This document shows positions 21,306-32,632 of a DNA stretch of 64,000 nt, piece by piece. The DNA comes from Ceratobasidium sp. AG-K (Eukaryota; Basidiomycota; Agaricomycetes; Cantharellales; Ceratobasidiaceae), in contig JAWNGF010000003.1 of NCBI GenBank assembly GCA_037039685.1, positions 2,356,001-2,420,000 of the forward strand, in the 5' to 3' direction. Positions within the stretch are counted from its first letter, which is position 1, and every line of letters begins with the position of its first letter. The notes under the pieces were generated by a model that was not told where the DNA came from, did not search any database, and worked only from the letters and a program-made list of their open reading frames with translations. The position numbers and the translations under genes were made by a program.

Positions 21306-22497
21306 ATGAGACTCGCAGTCCTTGCCGCTACGCTTTTCAGTGCTGCGCTTGTCAACGCACACGCTACCGTCTATGGTGTCTGGATCAACGGCGTTTTTCA
21401 GTACGTAGTAAGCTACATTGGGACATGTCGTAAACACTAACGTCTGGTTTAAAGGGGGGATGGCCGTAACAACTATATTCGTTCGCCTCCCAACAACAAC
21501 CCAGTCAAGGATTTGACTTCTTCGGCAATGGCTTGTGAGTAGTGCATCTGGAACACCAGGCGATTGAGATATGACTAACACATCGTGTACAGGCAATGTG
21601 AATAACCGTGCAGTATCCAGAACGTTGTCTGTGAAATCGGGTGATACCGTCACCTTTGAATGTGCGTACCCTGTGCATCAGCTTAGTCATGACATGTGCT
21701 CATCGGACGGCACTAGGGCATCATAATACTCGAAACGACGACATCATCGCGACCTCCCATAAGGGGCCGGTGCAGGTCTACATTGCACCTGCATCCTCCA
21801 ATGGGTATGTCCGTTTATCTCTCACCCTATAACCTATTCAATTCGGTTGCGTGATAGTGCTGGAAACGTCTGGGTCAAGCTTTTCTCCGCGAAGGGAAGT
21901 GGCAGCAACTGGGCAGTGGACCAGCTCATTGCGGCGCACGGTCAACACTCCGTAAAGATTCCGAACATTGCTGCTGGAACGTACCTTCTGCGTGCTGAGA
22001 TCGTTGGTACGCGGAAGATTAGCCCATTCTGCAAGTGTCACTCATGTACCTGACCCTTGTTTCAGCTCTTCACGAGGCCGAAGTCAGTTATCAAGCCAAC
22101 TCGGCTCGTGGTGCTCAGCACTATATGAGTCAGTACCTCGACTCAATATCACGATGATTCAATATTCATAATTCGTTAATTATGTAGGCTGCGTTCAGAT
22201 TGCTGTTACTTCGAGTGGGTCTACGCTCCCATCTGGTGTCGCTTTCCCTGGGGTGGGTGGCAATACAATGCGAAGTGTGTCCAACATGCGGCTAATGAAT
22301 CATAATGTAGGCGTATACCTACTCAACTCCGGGAATCATTTACGGAATCTACGGCAACAACGCTGACGGCTATACTGCACCAGGTATGATATTTCCATAA
22401 CGCGTTGTCATGATCGGATTGATTGAATATTGAAATAGGACCATCCGTTTCGAGCATCAGCGCTGGTGGAAGCATCGGTCAGGTTGGAAGTGCATAG
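21306..22497 (+). CDS. AA9 lytic polysaccharide monooxygenase
   Basis: Secreted copper enzyme that oxidatively cleaves cellulose and related glucans. The signal peptide [18 protein letters not shown] is followed directly by HATVYG, so the mature protein starts with the histidine of the copper brace. Then [22 protein letters not shown] with the second brace histidine, [18 protein letters not shown], and LRAEIVALHEAE with RGAQHYMSC, which carry the conserved glutamine and axial tyrosine. The rest reads [15 protein letters not shown] and ends SIGQVGSA without a CBM1 cellulose-binding module. About eight short GT-AG introns are needed to keep this frame, typical of basidiomycete AA9 genes. All key residues are present, so it should be active. 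It is the only obvious plant-cell-wall enzyme gene here. Confidence 0.92.
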
Positions 22498-22759
22498 GCT
22501 ACTGCATTCAAGTTGGCTGCTTGGTTGGGCGTTACTTGAACTAAAAAATGTCGCATCAATCAACGGGATTTAGTTTTTTGCTTTCGAATATACGATAAGG
22601 ATAGCCAAATATCGGATAGCCATGAGGGTACTCAGGCTTCTCATACTTGTTGAAGTATGCAGTGCCAATCGAAGTTCAACAACCCAATCTGCCTTCTTTG
22701 GAGTGCTCGGCGCTAGTGAGCAGCTGATGTAAGCACCACTCAAGACCCATTTCGCCACC

Positions 22760-23800
22760 ATGACCCTACTCTGGCGACAATGTGTCTTGCTACTTTTGCT
22801 GTGTACAGCGAACGCTCTTGCCGATGAACCGTTTAATTGTGCGTTTGATCTCGCAGGAGTACACTATGATATGGGTATTCTGGGTGAAGAGAGGACTATC
22901 ACCCGAGATCGAGCAACTCCACCAAGTACCATGCACGACGAGCTAAGGTTCAATATCTGTGGAGATTTGCCTAAGAGGGAAGGTGTTAAGGATAGTGATC
23001 AGGTAATTAGGGACGTTGATACGACAAACATACTTGCTTATTTGGCTTCTAGTGTGGACAGGGCGTACGGGCTTGTTTCACCACGACTAACAAGAAAGAA
23101 GGCGAGACTGTGTGTTTACCAGCATATCTATCATGGTTCATGTCATTCCTGACCACACTGTCAAAGCACAGGATCGCATTGTTTCTACCATTCCGGTCGC
23201 TCAATCCTCGAACAAATTCACCATCGAGCCGTTTTCCAAGGACGGCGCAAAAGGGCTCACGCTCGTCATGAATGCAGGGACTTATCCCAACGACTCGGGG
23301 AAGGCACAGTCTTTGAAACTCACAATGACTTGTGCAAACCCTACCCAAGCGCCGAAGCTCGTTGACTATGACGGTAGTCAGGTGTTGGTGGAATGGGACG
23401 TGGTCGAGGCTTGTGGTGCACAGAAGTCGAGCGACCCTCCCAAGTCGGACGGTGATCCACCGTCATCAAACGATGGAGGATCGAGCATGAGCTGGTTCTT
23501 TTTCATGTAAGTTCATTGCTCGCATCCCCGATAATCACACTTAACCGTTGGGGGATATTAGATTGTTGCTCATCATTGCGGCGTACTTTGGGTTGGGGGC
23601 ATACCACAATTACAACCAATATGGTGCCTCGGGTTGGGACTTGGTCCCGTGCGTACAACCGCTTATAAGCAGCGCACCCGTACTAATGATGTTTTAGGCA
23701 TCGAGACTTCTGGCGGGATGTGCCATATCTCGTCCGGGACTTAGTGTCGCACCTCTTCTCCTCAGGGCGAAGCAGTCGAGGAGGATACACTAGCGTGTGA
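22760..23800 (+). CDS. ATG27: Autophagy-related protein 27 (Atg27)
   Basis: Type I membrane protein with a mannose-6-phosphate-receptor-like luminal domain, involved in Atg9 cycling. The start has an excellent context (GCCACCATGA). Signal peptide MTLLWRQCVLLLLLCTANALA; luminal part with FNCAFDLAGVHYDM, FNICGDLP, RACFTTTNKKEGET and LTMTCANPTQAP, its cysteines spaced as in the family; a serine/proline linker; one transmembrane helix FFILLLIIAAYFGLGAYHNY; then the diagnostic cytosolic motif YGASGWDLVPHRDFWRDVPY and an end GRSSRGGYTSV. Four introns are inferred (after DSDQ, after GET, within the helix, within DLVP), all GT-AG. Gene order gives no added hint of function. Confidence 0.9.
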
Positions 23801-24193
23801 TGATTGTTATGTATTCTCGACCGACTCGGCCTTAATTCTATCCCACATTAATAGAGGGCCGGGAAATATAGCTCTGTGACCATGATACATCAGCCGCAGG
23901 CAAGGGCTATCCTCCGACAATTCTCTTAGTTGGGTTTATAGCACCAGAGGTTCGGCTTTCTAACTTGAAGGCCTACGCCGATCAGCACTTCGTCCATTGT
24001 GCCACCACATAGCAGTGCTTCTGCTCTCCTTCGACCCTCAGCAATTACGCGTCACTTGTGAGAGTTTCAATAGTACATTTCTACTTACCTCCGGCATAAG
24101 CAAACAATAGTGGGAGTGCAGGCGCTAATTTGGTCCACCGTCCAAGGCTACCTTGCATCCTTGAAAACGTCACCAAAATCCTCTGACGCTAAC
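23801..24193. other. Spacer 3' of ATG27
   Basis: No gene is seen in these 393 bases. They contain the 3' flank of ATG27 and lead into the foldback element. Confidence 0.4.
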
Positions 24194-24310
24194 GAGCGCC
24201 GGTTTGCTCATACGTGCTCGCTTGGGTAAAGGAGCACTCAGGAGCACCCGAGTGGCTGTGCAATTGGTGCTCCTATACCCAAGCGAGCACGCACAAGCAA
24301 ATCGGCGCTC
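24194..24310. repeat. Foldback (inverted-repeat) element, 117 bp
   Basis: Two 44-base arms (24194-24237 and 24267-24310) are inverted copies matching at 39 of 44 positions, around a 29-base centre. The arms begin GAGCGCC and end GGAGCAC. Four of the five mismatches are transitions. Such a structure would form a strong hairpin in single-stranded DNA or RNA. No clear target-site duplication is visible. It may be a MITE-like element or a relic of local inversion; its position at the broken end of the pseudogene at 24380-25435 is suggestive. Confidence 0.7.
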
Positions 24311-24379
24311 ACGAGCCCAAAAGAGAACCGACGGATTTGCTTGAGAAGGTTGATTTACGTGTCGGTTCAGTAAAACACC

Positions 24380-25435
24380 GAGTAAAACACTCACGCGCTC
24401 AGAATCACGAGGCCTTTAACCAAGTACGTCGATTGCAACGTACCTTTCGTCCATGATGTCCTACAAATTCAAAGTATAGTCCAGGAATGCTCCGAATTTC
24501 ACCTATTTCTGTATTGTGATGAGCCACTCACTGGGTCTGGAACCCATTCGCCTCGAACTTCATCTGATGCGGAAGAATGAAACTCGCGCCAACGAGCGCC
24601 GCCGAGGAGGCCAGTTTCGAAGCTCGTCACCCTTGGGAATTTCTCCACTGACCCATACAGTCCTGTTCGCGACTAGATGTCCTTCCGAATGTGTCTCTAC
24701 CACGCCCCGGCGGCGAGAATATCAGAATGTGTTGGATCCTCGGGGAGTCGACAGATAACCCTTTCAGATGGCGGCGGTGCAATACCTCGAGCGATGGGAC
24801 GATCGGGATGAAGGTCGACCACAATAGGTTTAGATTCGCTGCAATGTTTGCATCTGATTCGGCTTGTTTCTTGGCACGGGCAAGTGCGACTTGTTCAAGA
24901 ACCGCGATGATTCCACCCGAATGGTCTCGGTGCCAGTGGGACAATACAATACGCTCGATGGACTCGACAGGGGTTTGAAGTGCAGCCAGGTTTCTAGTAA
25001 TGCTTTTTGCCTCAGGCCCCGTGTCGAAGAGTGTTCGGTGAGTTTCACCGTTAGCTTCGGTTGTCTTGGTAAATGCGCATCAGTTGTATACAAAAGCCTG
25101 TGCTGATTGACGTTACCACCAGGATCGAGAGTCCGTGAGCACCTAGATGAGGGCAAGCTTTAGTTAGGGTGCAATTGAATATGTAGGGTTGTTGCACACC
25201 ACAGCAATAGTTGTCAAGATCGACAAAGGGTACCTGGGTTCTTGTGTCAAACGGAGGATCGTCACGGGAAAGATGGCGTCTGATTTCATGCGTGAAGCCC
25301 GGTGGAAGTTTGGTCATCCTCTTGAACAGTCAACACTTCAGCAGTCTCGGTGGTGCGGCCGCGTACCTACCACTCAATGCTATTATCTACAATAATATCC
25401 AACGTCAACTTGTCAACCTTGTGCATGGAACCCAT
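24380..25435 (-). pseudogene. Metallo-beta-lactamase fold protein, frameshifted and truncated
   Basis: Remnant of a fungal metallo-beta-lactamase superfamily gene of the type often annotated 7,8-dihydropterin-6-methyl-aminobenzene-phosphate synthase. Legible parts in order: MGSMHKVDKLTLDIIVDNSI, EWMTKLPPGFTHEIRRHL, VDLDNYCCGAHGLSILV, LFDTGPEAKSI, then the metal-binding SHWHRDHSGG. After this the frame is lost: the family segment VVDLHPDRPIARGIAPPP sits one base out of register (near 24825), and a second one-base shift near 24630 precedes VTSFETGLLGGARW. IMDERYVAIDV follows, and homology stops around 24385, beside the foldback element. The usual CSHAG motif is missing. Both shifts lie in short homopolymers, so sequencing error could explain them but not the missing 3' end. 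Confidence 0.68.
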
Positions 25436-25582
25436 GGTGGTGATCAAGGTAGAGTGCGCGCATTGACATGATGATGATAAAGATGACGCAGCTTTCCACG
25501 TGCGCGTTTAGAAACATAAGTAGATTATCGCATAAAGTCTATGTGAATACAGGGTATATTCAGATATTAAACAACGCACGTC

Positions 25583-26515
25583 TTATCCTAGGTAATGCCA
25601 TATCAACCAAAAACAGAAGAATGTAAACACCGCTCCAACTCCAAATATGATGGTGTCCTGCGTCCTGTAAGCCTTGAGTGAGTACCTCATTTGGTAGGAA
25701 CCAAAGCCACTTACGTCCGTTTCTCAATCCAACCGATTACATCTCGACTAAGTCCTATCGTGTTGGCGGCGTCCAGGAGTCTTCGTTGAGTTCCCTTGAG
25801 CATGTTGCGCTGATCAACCAAGTTATCCAACACCTCGCGACCCTGGGCAATGAACGCGTCGAGTTGATTTTCCGTGGATTCGATAAACGAATGTTCTCGT
25901 AAAGCATGGTCTTCCCGTAAGCCATATGTCGGTTGAGCAGACGCGGCGAACGGGTTCCCAGAGTGATCTTCTCCGTTGAGTGGAGCACCTGTATTGAACC
26001 GCTGCCTCGATACGGACGGACTAGTAGCTTGTGGGGCGTCGCTCAAAAGGTCATTCCTGTTCGAGTTTGCTCGCTGTAAAAGGTGAACTGGTTAGACTTG
26101 CCTTAGGAGCAGAGCAAAAATAATCCGCGTACCGAATTGGCCACGTGGTTCTTCACTCGGTCAAACTCAAGTCGCAATTCCGTGGCATCCGTTCGAAATT
26201 TGGATACACGCCTTACACGAGTCAGTACGAGTCATGGAAGGCAGTGGAGTAGCACATACATAAACGCTTTCTCTTGTTTTGCTTTAATCATTTCTTTCTT
26301 GGCCATAGTTTCATAGTCATCAATCGTCCTGTTGAATGCAGCCAAGGAGGCGGATATCTGGCCTGACGCTGGTTAGCAAGAAAGGCTGCACATCATAGCC
26401 TCGCTTACCTTGCAGAGCTGATGTCCCATCCCCAGAACGTAGCTTCTCCAAATCGCCATTGATGGAGGCAGTTTGTCGCAATCCCAGTGTATACAAAGAA
26501 TTCATGGTTGGAGTT
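25583..26515 (-). CDS. BOS1: ER-Golgi v-SNARE Bos1 (membrin family)
   Basis: Qb-SNARE for ER-to-Golgi vesicle fusion. The start MNSLYTLGLRQTASINGDLE and the following ISASLAAFNRTIDDYETMAK with KAKQEKAFMRVSKFRTD are characteristic of fungal Bos1. A polar linker follows (DLLSDAPQATSPSV to ALREHSFI), then the SNARE motif from ENQLDAFIAQGREVLDNLVD to ANTIGLSRDVIGWIEKR. The C-terminal anchor IIFGVGAVFTFFCFWLIWHY ends the protein four bases after the membrane helix (LG, stop), as expected of a tail-anchored SNARE. Four introns are inferred; the last splits the codon just before the anchor. It is divergently arranged with the hypothetical ORF at 26756. Confidence 0.86.
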
Positions 26516-26755
26516 GTAAATTGAGTATTTCTATCGCCTGGGAGTTCAAGACAGGTGATATTCCAGTTGAATTGTGACAAGCCTTTGACAGACAGAATCG
26601 AAGCAGTGGTTGATCCAAAGAAAGTCACGAACGCCACGTGACGGGAGTGGCGCTTACCAGAACCATCCTCGATCAGCTGTGCCTCTGAACTCAACTACGA
26701 GCCTGTTGAAATTAGCAGTTGTTCGGAGACGAACCACCACCACAAAGCTTCCTCA

Positions 26756-27109
26756 ATGCCAGGCCACTACAGCTTCCCCCCAAATCCATCTGTGAAACAT
26801 CTAGAGTTAGAGAGGCAGCCAAACCCTCCAGGACAGCCACCAGAGCCTGCGACTCCTCTTCCCCATGTGACACCCTACATGGATATAATCGGCTTGAAGA
26901 AGGCCATGAGCACCTCCGGATCGCCTCTCTCGGCGTCCAAGTTACCGGAACTCCAGGGAGTTCAGCTCCCGTGGCAAAAGGGCCCCGCCCGCAAGACGGC
27001 ATCGCGAGTGGGTTGGCCACAACGCTTGGCTTTGGCGCGGCCGCTGCACCCGCTGACGCCGCAGAGACCTTCAGTCCTGATAAAGCGGGTAGCAAGTCAC
27101 CTAAAATAA
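26756..27109 (+). CDS. Hypothetical proline-rich protein
   Basis: An uninterrupted 117-codon frame starts MPGHYSFPPNPSVKHLELER and contains proline-rich PPGQPPEPATPLPHVTPY then MDIIGLKKAMSTSGSPL. I do not recognise it. The second half of the overlapping frame (ending FSPDKAGSKSPKIKRH at 27120) looks at least as protein-like, so a small intron or frame change in the middle is possible. It lies 240 bases from the start of BOS1 on the opposite strand. Coding status is uncertain. Confidence 0.28.
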   Translation: MPGHYSFPPNPSVKHLELERQPNPPGQPPEPATPLPHVTPYMDIIGLKKAMSTSGSPLSASKLPELQGVQLPWQKGPARKTASRVGWPQRLALARPLHPLTPQRPSVLIKRVASHLK

Positions 27110-27120
27110 AGCGGCACTAG

Positions 27121-27581
27121 GCTACCGTACGTACTACTCCAAGAGAAACCGCGATAATCTGACCAATTACGTGAACGTAAAGTAGGAAGTGGTCAAGCCA
27201 TCGATTGAACATTCGCTTACTTCGACTCAACCATTGAATACGCAGAATACCACATGACAGCACCTATTGCTTGTATTATATTATTCATACTTGTATACGT
27301 AGCCAATCACTAGCCTCGTTCATGATCTCGACAGATGATCCATGTTAAACCCACCCACAGGATTGTTTCGTTGCAACTCCCAGGTAGGACTGTTGCCGAG
27401 CCACCACTGCACAACGTAGTTTTACTTTAATTATAACATAGCTACAGTGTAGGTAAGCTGTTTCATGCCGTCAATATTCACAGTTTATTGTCTAGTACGT
27501 CATGCAACCTGCATATATCGTGCCAGTGGTCAGCCAGGCATCCGGTGTAACCAACCCAACCACAGCATAATAATAATACGC
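27121..27581. other. Spacer, nothing recognised
   Basis: About 460 bases with A+T-rich tracts around 27270-27300 and no gene. It is the 3' flank of the flavin-reductase-like gene. Confidence 0.4.
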
Positions 27582-28743
27582 CTACTTCTTTGGCGGGATC
27601 TTAGAAACGTCGTCTTTGATATTATCCCAAACGGGGCGAGGGATCTCAAATCCTTCTCCAACCCGCCCGTACGTCATGCCTCCCATGCGCGAAACTGCCC
27701 GCAGCTGGCAGTACTGTTAGAATCGATGCACCCAATAACCAAATCTGACCTACCTTGACGGGATCAACCATCCCAATCCCCTTCCCGTCATCTAGCCATA
27801 CATCCTTCCGTACGTGAATGGCCTTGATGTGGCCCAACACCAATGTACCCGTGACTGTCTCGGAGCCTGGAGGGGTAATGTCTTGAAGCGAATAGAGCTC
27901 GCACTCCATCGAAAATGCGCTCTCTTTGACTCTGGGCGGTTTTACATACGTCTATCCCAACAATTAGTATAGTTGATTTTCAAGTAAGATCCTCTCACGC
28001 TTTCGGCTTTGGTCAACCCTGAGCCAACCCATTCTTCCGTCTCGTATGGAGCATCAGTACTCGTCCAGTTTGCGCCCTCTACGAATGGCTCGCTGATAAT
28101 GTTGACAGTGAATTGCTTGGTCTCTCGAATGTTGATGGACGAGTCTTTTCGCCTCGCCGGCCCGTGCGTAAATGAAACAGAGATGAGAGGTGGATTATGG
28201 CACACCATCGAGAAATAACTTGAGATAATTAGAGCATATAAGTTAAGTGCATAATTTGGATAGGTTAGACTGGCGCTGACCTGAATGGGGCCAAATTTGG
28301 AGTCCCGTCCACTGCCAAGGAGGACACGAATGCAATCGGCCTGGGAATTATTCCTGAGATCATCAGTCGGTAGAGATCCCTGGTGGGAATGGCGTGTTTC
28401 AATAAACTGGCTTGGAAGGGAGGACGGATGGTTGATCTACGCACGAAGCCTTTTCATTCTCAGTGATAAACGTTTTCCAGCCTTGCTCAGATCCCTTGGC
28501 CCATTCTGCAGCTAGTGCACTAGGCCCGCTTTCGTCGAACGACTGCCCAACCTTCCATTCCTTGTTTGGAGGAAGCGTATACCTGAATGCAGGCTCGGGA
28601 TTAAAATCCGGCCTAGGGGCATCGCGAGCACTCATTTTACGATTCGAGTGGTTGACAGAGGTCGTACAGAAGGGAGCTAGTGATGATGGCCGACGGAAGC
28701 TTGGAGTAGATTGAGCAGCGAGATGGCGGACTCTATGCATCAT
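27582..28743 (-). CDS. Flavin reductase-like (FMN-binding split barrel) protein
   Basis: Protein of about 310 residues of the flavin reductase-like domain family. The first ATG (28743) gives MMHRVRHLAAQSTPSFRR, a basic, serine-rich leader that could target mitochondria; an internal start at MSARDAPRPDFNPEP (28635) is the alternative. The family core is clear: LYRLMISGIIPRPIAFVSSL, GTPNLAPFSYFSMVCHNPPL, TKQFTVNIISEPFVEGANW, ESAFSMECEL and GHIKAIHVRKDVWLDDGKG, which together form the flavin pocket in relatives. The end is VWDNIKDDVSKIPPKK. Four GT-AG introns were placed so that these segments join. It probably reduces or binds FMN; the physiological partner is unknown. Confidence 0.84.
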
Positions 28744-29046
28744 TCCGGTCCAGTGAGGTGGTTTTATACTCACCGGAAAAGGTCCGTACCACGGCTTTAT
28801 TACTATTGGCCTGGGAATGTCACTACAAAATAGGAGTAACCGATCGGCGAAATATGACAATTACTCGATCATCTAATCGTAAACTTCTCGGCCTCAGCGG
28901 GGTTGTTGTCCACTGTTGCTCCCGAAGCTGATTACATCATTGTTTGCTCGTCATTTGTCCCTGATTGTCTTCCACCATTGATTACATAATTGCACTCAGC
29001 AACAGAGCTTGAAGTTTACCATATCTGTCTTTGGACACTTACCATT

Positions 29047-31146
29047 ATGTCGAAAAATAAGCAAAAAGATGATGAGTACGACGAACTGGCGGACGAACTA
29101 GAGGAGGATGAAGACTTGGATTTCGACGAAGACGAAGATCATGGCTTCCGCATTGTCTCTGCAATCAAACCTCCCAACTCCCATCCAGTATCCTGTTATG
29201 ACCTTTACACCCAAATCCAAGAAGGTGAGCTACCATAACACATATTAATGATCCGAAAGGACAGTACAAGATATTCCGTACTCATTACACTCAAATAGGG
29301 ATAATATCACGCAAGTCGCCATTACCTCGCCACCTAAAACTACGCTCCTGACAATGTTTTCCTGTAGTGGAGGCAGACTATCAACGCGACGTTGTCTGGA
29401 ACGATTCGAAACAAAGCAATCTCATCGACAGCATCTACAAGGATTACTGTAAGTAACTGTATTTTGTTAGAATTGCCTGTTTGACTCTTGATAGTTATTC
29501 CACCTGTGTTGTTTGCCAGGAGGGAAGACGAAGATGGGGAAGAAGTCTTGGTGAGAGCCCCTTTATTGAACCTGTCTACGCGAACTAATTGTATACCAGG
29601 TCTGCATTGACGGGAAACAAAGGTTGACTAGCGTACACCGGTTCATGGATGGGTAAGCAGAGTAGCACACCCCACGAGAATACCCAATCACATTTTGACA
29701 CGTTCTAGGTACATACCTAGTAAGTTTTTCTCCTTCTGGACCGAGCCTCTAACTCATTTGTGGTAAAGTGAAAGTCGAGTAGGTCTTAAACTGCAAGTTA
29801 CGACAGCATCCTAACTATCTGGTAGCGGGAAAAGCTGGTACTATCAAAAGAGGGGCAATAAGGGACCAGGAAAAGTTATTCCGGATGGTTGGAAAAAGCA
29901 ATTCGCGTCAAAGCAACTTATAGTTGGTAAGCACACGCATGGAACAAAATTAGGAGTACTCATGGAGTTCAATGACATAGTTGAATTTCGGGATTTATCA
30001 GAGGCAACGGTAAGGTCTATAATATCAGACCTTCATTCGGAACCTAACTCGGCATCTAGGAGCGAGACATTTTCCAACGGGTACAACTAGGAATGGCACT
30101 GAACGAGGCAGAGAAACAGAAGGCCATATCCTCACCCACTGTCTCCTGGGTACGCACCCTGGTCACCCGCTATTTTGAAGGTTCGATTGGGTGTATATCT
30201 GTGGGTGCCATTTGATTAACCCACTCGTAGGCGACACGGGCATTCCTCAGTTTTTGACGATGAACACGAAGCGATCCAGGGACTTTCAGTGTGTTGCCCG
30301 TAGGTTTCCTTAGACCCCGTAAGACTACCATTCACATGACATCATCCACAGAATTTGTTTACATGGCCAACGCTCTGCCAGGGTTCGACATGCCAGCCGC
30401 CGCAAAACTGAGCAAGTTCTTACAGATTCAGGACGAAAAGAACGCAGCATTCAAACAAGCTGTTGAGAAGGCGGTTTCGGACCTGTCAGACCTGGTCGTG
30501 AGTGCAACAAGGGAGTGTAGACGATTGTTCGTTGTCCATTGACCTGCTATTCTGCTTTAGCAAGACGAGTCATGTATTGAATTAGTCGGGGCAACACCTG
30601 TGGCACCAGTAAGATACCCCAATGCATCGTATGAATGCACATTACTAAGATTGATTCTAGGTCGAACTGGTACACATACGTATGTAACGTCAAACGCAAG
30701 TCGTTGAGCTGCTCTAACTCCGCGCCGCAGTCCTCCTCCTCCTGATATTGAGTGGAAGATCCAGACGCATCCAAGCTCAAGCGATCGGTGACATGAGAAG
30801 AATCATTAGGGAGAATCACGTTGACGTGCGGGCGAATAACGTGAGTAATGCGTATTCCACTCTCTTGCGGTATTAGTGACTATTCCGGCAATCCTAGCGC
30901 GTTGCAAGGTCATTCGCTGAACACCTGAAGACTCTTAAAGCGCCCGGCGTTCCTGGCCCCGAGGTAGAATGGCAATCCGAATACCTTGAAAATCAAGGAA
31001 CCAAGACCAGGAAGCGCAAGGTAGTAGATGAAGATGAGGAGATGCAGCTCGCAAGTGAGGACGACCGTCAGGTCCCGAGCACCAGCACTCGAGGGCGGGG
31101 CACATCTAGAGGGCGGGCGAGAGGAAACGGGCGCAAAGCTGCATAA
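29047..31146 (+). CDS. DUF262 domain protein
   Basis: Fungal protein with a DUF262 (GmrSD N-terminal, ParB-like) domain. It starts MSKNKQKDDEYDELADELEE with an acidic leader, then FRIVSAIKPP, ADYQRDVVWNDSKQSNLIDS and IPPVLFAR, followed by VCIDGKQRLTSVHRFMDG, the core with the nucleotide-site motif DGKQR. Later segments are FQRVQLGMALNEAEKQKAIS, VAQFVYMANALPGFDMPAA and IQAQAIGDMRRIIRE, and an RG-rich tail TRGRGTSRGRARGNGRKAA. About a dozen introns are needed; one border pair defines a 10-base exon at 29769-29778. In bacteria the domain belongs to modification-dependent restriction systems; in fungi its role is unknown and no nuclease partner lies nearby. The basic RG tail suggests nucleic-acid binding. 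Confidence 0.8.
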
Positions 31147-31366
31147 TTCTCGAAAATCGGACTCAGCTATTTTGAATTTTTTTCCCTTTTACTCTCTGGA
31201 TCGGGCTGTTGTAATACTGTTTAATGCGCGTTTGTATCGATGACCATAATCCATGGATGCCTGTAGATCACGTGGCTTGCGTATGACCTCATCGGCAAGC
31301 GCCAACAATCAGTAATCCAATACTTTTTCTGCCCGACAATCTACACCCACGGTCCTTCATCCCAGT

Positions 31367-32416
31367 ATGCTTGCTACTCGCGCCGCGTCTCGCATAGCTC
31401 TCCGCTTTCCTGCTCTTCGTCGAGGGATCCACTCTGCGGAACGAGGCAATGGGCCCCGGTCGTCCGCCATCACTGCCGGTATTGTAATCGCAGCGGCCGG
31501 GTCGGCAGTGGGCACATATGTCTCTTATAAATCTTCCGGAAACACTCAATCGACTCTCGGCGAAAAATGTAAGTATTCTAGTACCTGTTTTCCGGAGTAA
31601 ACTTCAACGCATCAACAGATGACAAGGTTCGCCAAAAGGCACCTGAACCCAAATCACATTCGGCACCAGCTAAGAAATCCGCCCCTCCCAAATCTCAATC
31701 TGCCAGCTCTGTAGACTCCCCAACTCCCGCCAAACCATCCCTCTCCGAACCAGGCGTGCTGGAACCCACTTCCCAACCCGATTCCGACAAACCTGCTGAC
31801 GAATCCGACTCGAGCAACCCAGACAAAGCCGGGGACATGGACAGTCTCGAGTCTGACGCTGCGAATCAGGGTGCATTCAATCCCGAAACTGGTGAAATCA
31901 ACTGGGATTGTCCCTGCCTGGGTGGAATGGCCCACGGGCCCTGTGGTCCTCACTTCCGGGAAGCGTTTTCATGCTTCGTGCACTCGAATCAAGAGCCCAA
32001 GGGAGTAGATTGTGTGGAGAAGTTCAAGGCGATGCAGGATTGCTTTAGGGAGCACCCGGATGTGTATGGCGAAGGTGAGTTTTGGCTAGCATGGTGCATA
32101 TATCCGGTATTCATATGCTTTTGGCTGGTTAGAAATTGACGACGATGAAGAGTCAAACCTGGACTCGCCCGACGCCGGCAAGGAGCCCAGTCCTGCTGAA
32201 GGCCGATCCTCCACCGAACCTGCGCCAGAGAAGAAGGACAAAACTCCTTCGGAGAAAAAATCCGAGACTCATGCAGAGAAGAAGTCTGAGGAGCCAGTGG
32301 AGAAGAAACCCAACGGTCCGTCTACACCCACCAAAGATCCAGAATCTCGAACTAGAGTACCCACGGCCAACGTCTCTCCAGACGCAACCCCTTCGAAAAG
32401 CAGCGCCAAACACTAG
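31367..32416 (+). CDS. MIA40: Mitochondrial intermembrane space import protein Mia40
   Basis: Oxidoreductase that folds and traps cysteine-rich proteins in the mitochondrial intermembrane space. N-terminal presequence [20 protein letters not shown] and a membrane anchor [20 protein letters not shown], then a long acidic/proline linker. The catalytic CPC is in [17 protein letters not shown]; the twin CX9C pairs are [11 protein letters not shown] and [11 protein letters not shown], followed by [11 protein letters not shown]. All six core cysteines are present. An unusually long lysine/glutamate/serine tail after the core ([16 protein letters not shown] onward) has no known function. Two GT-AG introns, after LGEK and after DVYG. 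The anchored architecture matches yeast rather than the soluble human form. Confidence 0.93.
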
Positions 32417-32632
32417 ACTAGTCCTGTTCCTCTAGACCACGCTTCCATTCAATCACCACTCAGTGCTTATACATTTGCATTTAATCGCACCCGGAACTGT
32501 CAACTGTGATGTTTATAACTGTAATTATACAAAAATCCACTGCGAAAATGCTACTTCATGTTGTTCGAGACGAATAAAAGTATCAAAAAATCGGGTCCAA
32601 AACGAAATACCCTCTAAAGGAGTGCGAAAAAT

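Noticed and set aside
29047..31146. DUF262 protein as part of a fungal restriction-like defence system
   Set aside because: No nuclease, methyltransferase or DUF1524 partner lies nearby and stand-alone DUF262 proteins are common in fungi.
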